Shown here in pieces: positions 33,409 through 41,662 of a DNA stretch of 64,000 nucleotides. The stretch spans positions 62,001-126,000 of the forward strand of contig CALMQS010000048.1 of the NCBI GenBank assembly GCA_937871285.1. The letters run 5' to 3'. Position 1 is the first letter of the stretch, and every line of letters starts with the position of its first letter. A program made the position numbers and the translations under genes. This stretch comes from an uncultured Sphingobacteriales bacterium. GTDB taxonomy: Bacteria > Bacteroidota > Bacteroidia > Chitinophagales > Chitinophagaceae. The notes below the pieces were generated by a model. That model worked only from the letters and a program-made list of their open reading frames with translations. It made no database searches and was not told the origin of the DNA.

Positions 33409-34497
33409 TTATTTTAATGAATTGCCATACCCCACCAGCAAAACAGCTATAATTATGGTAACAATGCCCAGGGTGATCATGGATTTTGTTTTGCTGCTCA
33501 ACCCATTCCATTCTTTTAGCACAATACCCCAGAAGTTGGCTACCAGAATAATAAAGGCCATATGCAATATCCACGAACTGGCGCCATTACCCATCTTGCT
33601 TTCACCCATGCCATAAAAGAAAAACTGGAGGAACCAGGTAATGCCGGCTAAGGCGGAAAAGATATAGTTAGACAGCAGCGGTGTTTTTGTATTGGTATAA
33701 TCACCAAAGGTTTTGTTGCGGGCGTTCAGTATCATGCACCAGATGAAATTAGTGGTAAGTCCGCCCCACAGTATTACCACGAAAATTACATTGTTCTGAA
33801 ATAAAAACTCGCCCTGCCCGGGATGCGCCGTTTTCCATAATTCATTGGCGGTATTTGCCATTGATTTTCCCGATTCTATACCAAAGTTAAAACAGGCGCT
33901 TAAAATGCCGGATACAATGGAAACCAGCAAACCCAGTCCAAACCTGTATTCGGTTTTTGTTTGCATTCCGTGCGGGCCGGTGCCCGATATATTAAGCGCT
34001 TTTTCTTTCATCGTTCCCGCTTTACCGCAGAAAACGATTCCCAGCACGCACACCGCCAGCCCTGCCAGTACATACAACCCCCATTTTGAATGGATGAGCA
34101 TACTAAACGTATCCTTGCCTTCTTTTGGAAAAAAGTTATAGTATATGGAAGGTATAAGCGAACCAAATACCATGCACAACCCTAATATAATACTGGTACC
34201 CAGCGAAATGCCCAAGTAACGTACACCCAACCCATAGGTTAACCCGCCAATTCCCCAAAGTACACCAAACAAATACGTAATGCCTAAGATACTGCCATCG
34301 GTGCTTTTAATAATTTCCGCGAAACCCGGAATGGTTAGATAAGCAGCCAGGGGGGGAACAATCAGCCAGGAAAAAATTCCACCTGCTATCCAGTAGCTTT
34401 CCCAGGCCCAGCCTTTAACTTTCTTAAATGGAGTATAAAAACTACCCGATGCAAAACCTCCTATAAAATGATAAACAATTCCTAAAATTACCTGCAT
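33409..34497 (-). CDS. rhaT: L-rhamnose/proton symporter
   Basis: A 362-residue membrane protein with about ten helices. The N-terminus MQVILGIVYHFIGGFASGSFYTPFKKVKGWAWESYW, with LGVRYLGISLGTSIILGLCMVFGSLIP and FEQNN-like segments, is typical of RhaT. The start is placed at the ATG at 34497 because homologues begin at this point; ten more codons are open upstream. It starts the minus-strand rhamnose set. No AraC-type regulator gene is next to it. Confidence 0.9.
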   Translation of the reverse strand: MQVILGIVYHFIGGFASGSFYTPFKKVKGWAWESYWIAGGIFSWLIVPPLAAYLTIPGFAEIIKSTDGSILGITYLFGVLWGIGGLTYGLGVRYLGISLGTSIILGLCMVFGSLIPSIYYNFFPKEGKDTFSMLIHSKWGLYVLAGLAVCVLGIVFCGKAGTMKEKALNISGTGPHGMQTKTEYRFGLGLLVSIVSGILSACFNFGIESGKSMANTANELWKTAHPGQGEFLFQNNVIFVVILWGGLTTNFIWCMILNARNKTFGDYTNTKTPLLSNYIFSALAGITWFLQFFFYGMGESKMGNGASSWILHMAFIILVANFWGIVLKEWNGLSSKTKSMITLGIVTIIIAVLLVGYGNSLK

Positions 34498-34636
34498 TCG
34501 TAAGTCTTTTCTTATGGGTGTAAACAATCTGTGTTCAAAAGTATACTATACCCCTGTTAAAGCTGTCATGTGCTGTCATGTGCTACCGGGGAATGGCGCA
34601 GCGGCAAAATGCATATGCGATATTTATTTTAGCCGG

Positions 34637-35386
34637 TTAGCGCGAAAGCTTCTTTAAAAGCTCATCTTTTCGCCGTATGGAAACTTCTATTTCAGTATTG
34701 TCGGCCATAATCAGATAACCGCCTTTGCCTTTATGATAGCTTTTTATAAAAGCCAGGTTTACAAGATGAGAATTATGCACCCTGTAGAAATTATAGTCCA
34801 ACAGCATTTCTTCAAACTCCTTAAGGGTTTTGGCTACCGTAATTTTTTTATTATCCTTTAAGAAGAGCGTGGTATAATTAATATCGCTGTGGCAATGGAT
34901 GATATCTCCGATGGCTATATAGGTGATACCGCTAACGGTAGGGATACCTATACGCTTTGTGGCACTTTGCGTGCTTTTCATGTTATCAAAAAGCGCGTCA
35001 ATTTTTTTCGACATTTCATTCTTCGATAACCTTTGCTCCAGTTTTGCCACAGCCTGCTTCAGCTCATCGGCATCAACAGGCTTAAGCAGGTAATCAATGG
35101 CGCTGAACTTAAATGCCTGAACGGCGTATTTTTCATAAGCTGTGGTGAAGATGACATCAAAGTAGATGTCGCTGACTTGTTTTAAAAGGTCGAAACCTGT
35201 TTTATCATGTATCTGCATATCCAGGAAAACGAGATCGGGCTGTAAAAGCACACTTCCTGAAACCGCATCCTCAACGGTATTGAAGCTGTCGAGGATATTT
35301 ACGGAGGAAGGGCAATGCTGACCCAGCAATCCTGACAGCCTGTTAACACAATGTTGCTCATCATCTACGATAATAGCATTTATCAT
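34637..35386 (-). CDS. LytTR-family response regulator
   Basis: A 249-residue two-domain regulator. The receiver domain starts INAIIVDDEQHC and carries the phosphoacceptor Asp56 (DLVFLDMQIH) and Lys102 (DYLLKPVD). The LytTR DNA-binding domain covers about 140-249 (KRIGIPTVSGITYIAIGDIIHCHSDINYTTLFL, VHNSHLVNLAFIKSYHKGKGGYLIM). The ATG at 35386 gives the normal start. Partner sensor kinases of the LytS/YehU type usually sit next to it, but none is present here, so it is an orphan in this window. Confidence 0.9.
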   Translation of the reverse strand: MINAIIVDDEQHCVNRLSGLLGQHCPSSVNILDSFNTVEDAVSGSVLLQPDLVFLDMQIHDKTGFDLLKQVSDIYFDVIFTTAYEKYAVQAFKFSAIDYLLKPVDADELKQAVAKLEQRLSKNEMSKKIDALFDNMKSTQSATKRIGIPTVSGITYIAIGDIIHCHSDINYTTLFLKDNKKITVAKTLKEFEEMLLDYNFYRVHNSHLVNLAFIKSYHKGKGGYLIMADNTEIEVSIRRKDELLKKLSR

Positions 35387-35592
35387 ACTGCGAAAAGATA
35401 ATAACAATCGCGCAATTACCGGGTATTTTGGCACAAAAAATATATAAATCCAGGGAAAAAATAAGATTCACTTTTATCCTTCATGGCATTGCAAGCCGCA
35501 ATCTGCGCGAAATGGGTTTGGTAAAAACAAGTGAATGATGTGTGCCAACGGCTATTCATTTTGAATGTATATTTAGGCTGCAATTGTTGCGT

Positions 35593-38397
35593 ATGCGTAT
35601 ACATGCTTTGTTATGGTTGTTGCTTTTTTCCGGATTTTCAGCTTATTCCCAGGAGTTTGGCGCTAATCCGCCTTCGGTTAAATGGCAGCAGGTGAATACG
35701 CCCGAAGCCCGGGTTGTCTATCCCCGCGGACTCGATACAACGGCACAGCGCATAGCCGCTATTGTTCATTATCTTAACCGGCATACCGGCATTACTGCGG
35801 GTACCGCTCAACGTAAGATCAATATCGTGTTGCAAAACCAGACTACACTGGCAAATGGTTATGTTGGATTAGCCCCGTGGCGCAGCGAATTCTTTCTTAC
35901 ACCCCGGTTCAACAGCTTTGACCTCGGCAGCCTGCCATGGGCTGAAAATTTAGCTATTCACGAATACAGGCATGTGCAGCAGTATATGAATTACAGGAAA
36001 GGGCTATCGAAGCTGGCATATATCATTTTGGGCGAAGAAGGACAGGCGGTTGCCAACAGCGCGGCTATCCCTAACTGGTTTTTTGAAGGGGATGCTGTTT
36101 TCCAGGAAACAGCCGTAAGCGGGCAGGGCAGGGGAAGGCTGCCCGTTTTTTTTAACGGCTACCGGTCGCTATGGAAAGCAGATAAGAAATACAGCTTTAT
36201 GAAGCTGCGCAATGGATCATTGCGGCATTATATGCCTGATCATTATGCATTAGGCTATTTACTGACGGGCTATGGCAGGGAAAAATACGGAGACCGGTTT
36301 TGGACCGCAGTAACGGATGATGCGGCCCGGTTTAAAGGGTTATTTTATCCTTTTCAAAAAGCGGTAAAAAAATATGCAGGAATAACGTATAGTGATTTTG
36401 TAGAAAATGCCCTGCAGTTTTATAAAGACCAATCGGCGCTTTCTGCAGGTGATGCTTTTATAACTGCCGGTAATAACCGGTATGTATCGGATTATTCGCT
36501 GCCTTACTTTGCAGGCGAAGATTCGCTGGTAGTACTGAAAAAAACATACCGCAGCCTGCCTGCATGGTGGCTGGTTACAGCAAAGGGAGAGGAAAAGATA
36601 AGGGTGAAGGATATTGCGCGCGATGATTATTATGCTTACCGCAACGGTAAAATCATTTATACCGCCTATGAGCCCGATGCGCGGTGGGGACAAAGAGATT
36701 ACAGCGTAATAAAAGTATTCGATATAGCAACGAAGCAAACCGTACAGTTAACGCACAGGAGCAAATACTTCCAGCCCGATATTGCACAGGACGGTACTGT
36801 GATTGTTGCCGTGCAGTTTACGCCGGATCAGCAGCAGGAATTGCATGTGCTGGATGCGGCCACCGGGGCGCTGCTGCACCGGGTACCACAACCGGCGGAG
36901 CGCCTGGTCTATACGTATCCTGCATTTTACGGTAAGGATCATGTGGTTTCCTGTGTAAGAAATGCACAGGGGTTAATGACCCTGGCGATGGTTAACCTGC
37001 AAACGGGAGCAACGGATAACCTGCTGCCCTGGAGCTATGAAGTAAAGGGATTCCCATTCTTAAAAGGAGATACGGTATATTTTTCGGCAGGCAGCGGTTA
37101 CCAGGATGATATTTTTGCAGTGGATATCAAAACAAGAAATCTTTTTAAGCTCACTAATGAACCGTTAGGTGCATACCAACCCGCCGTCAATAATGCGGGA
37201 CGGTTAGTATGGAGCAGCTTTACGGCAGAGGGCTTGCAGCTAAAGGAAAAACATTTAAAAGCGGAAGACTGGCAGCCGTTGATGCAGATTGCCACAATAA
37301 ATGCTCCTGATTTGTATTTGCCCGGGGCGCTGCAGCAAACAGGCGGTAATATTTTAGACAGTATTTCATATGGCCGGTACCCGGTTTCCACATATGGCAA
37401 ATTATCGGCGCCATTCAATTTTCATAGCTGGCGCCCCTACTATGAGCAGCCCGAATGGAGCTTTACGGTATACGGTCAAAACATCCTCAATACTTTTCAA
37501 TCGCAATTATATTATACCTATAACGAAAATGAAGGAAGTCATAAAACCGGCTTTGCCGGCGTTTACGGCGCCTGGTTTCCATGGGTAACCGGAGGGGTGT
37601 CTTATACATTCAACAGGAAGGTGAGCGACAGCGTGAGAACGATACGATGGAATGAATTGAATGCTAATATAGGTGTGAGCCTGCCGCTTGATCTTACGAA
37701 AGGCCGATGGTATAAAAATCTTACGCTGGCTTCTTCTTTTAATGTGGAGCAACTGAATATAACGGGAAAGTATAAAGACAGTATTGCGGGTCCTTTATTC
37801 AATTACCTGCAGTTTTCGGTTAACTGGGGTAGTCAAACCCAGCAGGCGGTACAGCACATCAATCCGCATTTTGCACAAAGATTTTTGCTGCGGTACCGCA
37901 CTGTTATTAATGATCATAGGGCTCATCAGTTGCTCACATCGGCATCATTGTACTTCCCCGGTATAGGAGTAAATCACAGTCTGGTGCTCAGCGGTGCTTT
38001 CCAGGTACGCGATACGGCAGATCAATACCGCTTTTCCAATAATTTCCCTTTTGCCCGTGGTTACAATAGTGTTGATGCGCCGCGCATGTGGAAGGGGAGT
38101 GTCAATTATCATTTGCCTTTAGCTTATCCGGACTGGGGCTTTGCGCAAATCGTGTACTGCTCCCGCATAAGAGCCAACCTGTTTTTTGATTACGCCCGGG
38201 CCAAAAGTTTACGCACCGGTGATGTTTTTTCATTCAGGAGTACCGGAACCGAAGTTTTTTTTGATACCAAATGGTGGAACCAGCAACCGGTTACTTTTGG
38301 CATACGGTATAGCAGGCTGATAGATAAGAATGTGATTGGCGCTAACAATGCCAACCTGTGGGAATTTATTTTGCCGGTAGATTTGCTGAGCCGTTAA
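35593..38397 (+). CDS. Exported metallopeptidase-like protein with propeller and outer-membrane barrel
   Basis: A 934-residue protein with a signal peptide (MRIHALLWLLLFSGFSAYSQEF). About residues 30-270 look like a gluzincin peptidase: HEYRHVQQYMN (H123, E124, H127) and, downstream, PNWFFEGDAVFQE with a third Glu ligand (about E165). About 300-580 contain repeats such as YFQPDIAQDGTVIVAVQF and YTYPAFYGKDHVVSCVR, consistent with a TolB-like propeller. The last 330 residues (FTVYGQNILNTFQSQLYYTYNENEG, GVYGAWFPWVTGGVSYTF, to NLWEFILPVDLLSR) have the alternating pattern of an outer membrane barrel. Function unknown; the start is the ATG with a good signal peptide. Confidence 0.75.
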   Translation: MRIHALLWLLLFSGFSAYSQEFGANPPSVKWQQVNTPEARVVYPRGLDTTAQRIAAIVHYLNRHTGITAGTAQRKINIVLQNQTTLANGYVGLAPWRSEFFLTPRFNSFDLGSLPWAENLAIHEYRHVQQYMNYRKGLSKLAYIILGEEGQAVANSAAIPNWFFEGDAVFQETAVSGQGRGRLPVFFNGYRSLWKADKKYSFMKLRNGSLRHYMPDHYALGYLLTGYGREKYGDRFWTAVTDDAARFKGLFYPFQKAVKKYAGITYSDFVENALQFYKDQSALSAGDAFITAGNNRYVSDYSLPYFAGEDSLVVLKKTYRSLPAWWLVTAKGEEKIRVKDIARDDYYAYRNGKIIYTAYEPDARWGQRDYSVIKVFDIATKQTVQLTHRSKYFQPDIAQDGTVIVAVQFTPDQQQELHVLDAATGALLHRVPQPAERLVYTYPAFYGKDHVVSCVRNAQGLMTLAMVNLQTGATDNLLPWSYEVKGFPFLKGDTVYFSAGSGYQDDIFAVDIKTRNLFKLTNEPLGAYQPAVNNAGRLVWSSFTAEGLQLKEKHLKAEDWQPLMQIATINAPDLYLPGALQQTGGNILDSISYGRYPVSTYGKLSAPFNFHSWRPYYEQPEWSFTVYGQNILNTFQSQLYYTYNENEGSHKTGFAGVYGAWFPWVTGGVSYTFNRKVSDSVRTIRWNELNANIGVSLPLDLTKGRWYKNLTLASSFNVEQLNITGKYKDSIAGPLFNYLQFSVNWGSQTQQAVQHINPHFAQRFLLRYRTVINDHRAHQLLTSASLYFPGIGVNHSLVLSGAFQVRDTADQYRFSNNFPFARGYNSVDAPRMWKGSVNYHLPLAYPDWGFAQIVYCSRIRANLFFDYARAKSLRTGDVFSFRSTGTEVFFDTKWWNQQPVTFGIRYSRLIDKNVIGANNANLWEFILPVDLLSR

Positions 38398-38429
38398 GCG
38401 CTATGTGTTTTTTTGCACCCTATAGGTTG

Positions 38430-39656
38430 TTATTTAAGTGATGATTCATTTATATGGTTCAGCCTGTATACCGCAATATCCCCGGCACCAATTGCTACAG
38501 ATGAGGAATGCTTGTGCGTATTCAGAATAGTACCGTTTTTTGATACTTTTTCAAGCGTGCTGTTGCTTTTGATCTTTAACTTCATAGGATTGACGAAGTC
38601 TTTGTTGACTATTACAATAAAACGGTCGTTCCCTTTTTCGAGTACGGATACGATTGCTCCTTCTCCTTGTATACTGATCTTTTTAATGCCTTCAGGCAAT
38701 TTAGGAAGGCGTTGCGTGCCAACTGGAATGTTTTTACCAATGTGCGCAACGGAAATTACTTTAGCCGACAGAAATACACCGGAAAGGTTTTGAATTTCCC
38801 TGTTCACTGTACTGATCATTTCATACACATCTGTTCTTTTGTTATCATCATCTATAGGGCCATGGTGATAATTATATTGAGACTTGTTTTTGGGGGTCCA
38901 GTAGGTGAAATATTGTATTCCTTGTGCGCCATACGCAAGGTTGGCAAATACCTGCAGCCGCAATTCTCCCAGGGTTGGAACGGGATAATTGCCATGTGCC
39001 ACGCTGAGCGCAAAAGCCCAAAAAGGTTTGTTTGCTTTTTTTGATTCCCCTGCGATGATTTCCAGGTTCTCAAACCATTCTTTCCGCAAGGATCGCTGAC
39101 CATTATCTTCAATTACGGGGTAGTGATCGAAGGACAGGAAGGGAACGGGAACGCTTTTTAGATACACGCTCACATGTTGCTGATAGGAAGCGGTACCCAG
39201 TTGAGCAGGAACAGCGTAATTAGGAAGCAAATTCAGGTAGCTGAAACGTTGACTGTCTATAGCTCTTATACGACCCGCCCAAATGCCTAACGCTTCAAAC
39301 TCGGAAGCGGAAGGCTCGTCCTTAAGAAAATATCCTGCTGTGGCGGGGTGATTCATAAAACGCTTTACCGTGTTTTCGGGATCTGTTTGCAATTCCGGGC
39401 AGCGTACGATCAGTTGAACACCGGCTTTTGCTGCCATGTCCAGCATCATTGCCATAGAATCTATTGAGGTGCTGCGTGTAAGGCTGACAGTTAGCCCCGC
39501 ATTTTTCATTTCCTCATAACGGGCTATGCCAGCCTCATGGGGCGGCACTCCACCCCAGGCAAGAATGGGGATTTGTGTGGTATCTGCTATCCCGGCATAT
39601 AGTTTTGCTGTAGTTATTAAATGAAGCAAACAGCTTATCAGCAGGTTCAATCTCAT
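38430..39656 (-). CDS. Exported glycoside-hydrolase-like protein
   Basis: A 408-residue protein with a signal peptide (MRLNLLISCLLHLITTAKLYAG). The region about 30-320 has the character of a TIM barrel glycosidase: IPILAWGGVPPHEAGIARYEEMKNAGLTVSL, GYFLKDEPSASEFEAL (a probable acid/base Glu), FLSFDHYPVIED and FANLAYGAQGIQYFTYWTP. A C-terminal beta domain (about 320-408) follows. It lies downstream of susD on the same strand, so the substrate may come through the SusC/SusD pair. The family cannot be fixed by eye. Confidence 0.65.
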   Translation of the reverse strand: MRLNLLISCLLHLITTAKLYAGIADTTQIPILAWGGVPPHEAGIARYEEMKNAGLTVSLTRSTSIDSMAMMLDMAAKAGVQLIVRCPELQTDPENTVKRFMNHPATAGYFLKDEPSASEFEALGIWAGRIRAIDSQRFSYLNLLPNYAVPAQLGTASYQQHVSVYLKSVPVPFLSFDHYPVIEDNGQRSLRKEWFENLEIIAGESKKANKPFWAFALSVAHGNYPVPTLGELRLQVFANLAYGAQGIQYFTYWTPKNKSQYNYHHGPIDDDNKRTDVYEMISTVNREIQNLSGVFLSAKVISVAHIGKNIPVGTQRLPKLPEGIKKISIQGEGAIVSVLEKGNDRFIVIVNKDFVNPMKLKIKSNSTLEKVSKNGTILNTHKHSSSVAIGAGDIAVYRLNHINESSLK

Positions 39657-39746
39657 TACAGGTGGTTTGAATATAAAAAAGGGGGTTAAAAATTAAAATA
39701 TGCCTGAGTCAATTACATTTTTTAATCACAAAGAACACTAAGGTTA

Positions 39747-39783
39747 CGCAAAGAGCACAAAGATATCCTCTGCGCTCTTTGCG
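39747..39783 (-). terminator. Hairpin between susD and the glycosidase-like gene
   Basis: A perfect 10-bp inverted repeat cgcaaagagc/gctctttgcg with a 17-nt loop, inside a larger imperfect inverted repeat of cacaaag/ctttg words (about 39727-39812). It may weaken readthrough or be a member of an intergenic repeat family. No T-tract follows on the minus strand. Confidence 0.35.
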
Positions 39784-39822
39784 ATTTTCTTTGCACCTCT
39801 GCGTGAAAATACGGTAACGAAA

Positions 39823-41643
39823 CTATTTCCAGCCTGTGTTTTGTATCAGGCTGCTATTCAATACAAGCTGATCCTTAGGCAATGGATACAGATAATAATA
39901 TTCCAGCCAGCCTGATGGGGCAGTATTGTATTCCACATATCCTTCAGTGCCTCCGCCGGCGATCGCCAGTTTATTTCCATATTGAGTATTGTCTACCCAC
40001 ATACCGGTCTGTTGCTTATTCAGGTAATTGCCCTTTTTCCAACGGCGCAGATCATTAAAGCGAAATCCTTCCCCTATCAGCTCTACACGCCGCTCGCGGC
40101 GTATTTCCCATAAAACGGGCTGCACATCTGTATCCCGGCTTAGGTCAAAAGAAGCATCTATATCGGCAATGATCATAGCCGGCATATTTACCCTCCGGCG
40201 AAGTTTGTTTATGGTCTGCTCGGCCATGGACTGGTCAAATTCGCCCAGCTCATAGCTTGCTTCAGCGTAATTCAATAGCACCTCTTCTATCCGGAAGATC
40301 GGTGCATCGGTGGTATTCACAAAGCCGGTAGCATCCGTGGTGGCATTGTAGAATTTATAAAAATAATATCCTAACTGAGATACGCCAAATGCCTGTCCTT
40401 CATTAAATTTTCTAAAATGAGGAACGCCTCTCAGTACATTGCCTGCCCATTGCAGGTAAGGAAGTCTTTTATATCCGGGTGATGCAATAGTAGCCATGGT
40501 ATCCATGTATTCCCTGTCTGCCGCTATGCCGGTATGCTTCCAAAAGATAGTGTTTTGAGAGGTAACCACGTTGCCCGTGGCGTCTGTAGTAGTAAAAACT
40601 CTGTAGGGAGGCATAACAGTAAGGTACAGCCTCCGGTCGCGATGCCTCAGTTCATCATGTAATGTACGGTCCCCAGCATACAGGCTGCTCGTACTGATCG
40701 GTTTCCCGTCCTGGCACAGGTAACTTTCAACAGCGTCTTTCGTTACGTCAAAATACCATTCCGTTGTACGATGATACCGTTGTATACCATGCATATTTTG
40801 CCCCGCAGCATAAGATCTGTACAATATTATCCCGGCTTTCCCGCCCAGATCTTCCGAATTAAAAACCTGGTCATAGTCCGCTAACAATGTTGGAAAATCG
40901 GCGGCAAGCTTTGCAGAGGCGGTACGGCAGGCCTGCAGGTACTGCTCTGCATTACCCAGTCCCTGATATTTTCTCCAGGTACCTTCAAATAACCCAAACC
41001 GGGAGATCAGCGCCCGCACCACATGCACGTTAACGGTATTGGCGCCATCTCCCTTTGGATTGATATGCGATTCTGCCCATAAAAGATTGTCGAGAATGTT
41101 TTGAGCCACTGCATCTCTCGGAGCACGCTGCCCGTATAATATATCTTTATCATTGTCTTTTACTACATGCTCCAGCCAGGGCACATCGCCGAATTTGGAA
41201 AGCAACTGCATATACCTGGCGCTCCGGAAAGCATATCCTACACTTTTCCAGTGATCTTTTTCTGCCGGCGACATGGAAGACTGATCTATATTGTCAAGCA
41301 TGATATTCACCCGTCTTATGAAAGAAAAGTCCCAGTCTCCCCCTGAAGAGGGTATTGTTACGAGTTGGTAAGCCCATGGGTTTGAATTGAGAGAAGCCGT
41401 ATTGCAAAGATTATCTGAATTGGCTTCCTCAAAAAGAGAAGTAGCGGTATTCAATATAGGCCCCTGCCCGTAACCATCAAACAGATCGTACAACCCCCAT
41501 GCGTATGTTTTGAAATTCTCATACGTTTTAAATGATGTGGCTTCTGTTTGCTGATCTAAAGGTATCTTGTTCAAAAAATCTTTGTTGCAGGAAGCCACCA
41601 GCACTACAAAGAGCAATAATATATAAAAACGGTTTTGTTGCAT
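39823..41643 (-). CDS. SusD/RagB family nutrient-binding outer membrane lipoprotein
   Basis: A 606-residue lipoprotein (lipobox VLVASC, Cys19). The mature part starts NKDFLNKIPLDQQTEATSFKTYENFKTYAWGLYDLF, the usual SusD_N-like beginning, and continues with TPR-type helical parts and the C-terminal SusD domain with FRIEEVLLNYAEASYELGEF and EIRRERRVELIGEGFRFNDLRRWKKG, and ends in the typical YYYLYPLPKDQLVLNSSLIQNTGW. It caps the SusC channel and binds the glycan. It follows the SusC gene by 19 bp. The ATG at 41643 gives the correct lipoprotein signal. Confidence 0.95.
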   Translation of the reverse strand: MQQNRFYILLLFVVLVASCNKDFLNKIPLDQQTEATSFKTYENFKTYAWGLYDLFDGYGQGPILNTATSLFEEANSDNLCNTASLNSNPWAYQLVTIPSSGGDWDFSFIRRVNIMLDNIDQSSMSPAEKDHWKSVGYAFRSARYMQLLSKFGDVPWLEHVVKDNDKDILYGQRAPRDAVAQNILDNLLWAESHINPKGDGANTVNVHVVRALISRFGLFEGTWRKYQGLGNAEQYLQACRTASAKLAADFPTLLADYDQVFNSEDLGGKAGIILYRSYAAGQNMHGIQRYHRTTEWYFDVTKDAVESYLCQDGKPISTSSLYAGDRTLHDELRHRDRRLYLTVMPPYRVFTTTDATGNVVTSQNTIFWKHTGIAADREYMDTMATIASPGYKRLPYLQWAGNVLRGVPHFRKFNEGQAFGVSQLGYYFYKFYNATTDATGFVNTTDAPIFRIEEVLLNYAEASYELGEFDQSMAEQTINKLRRRVNMPAMIIADIDASFDLSRDTDVQPVLWEIRRERRVELIGEGFRFNDLRRWKKGNYLNKQQTGMWVDNTQYGNKLAIAGGGTEGYVEYNTAPSGWLEYYYLYPLPKDQLVLNSSLIQNTGWK

Positions 41644-41662
41644 AATGTTAAGCTTTAAAAAA

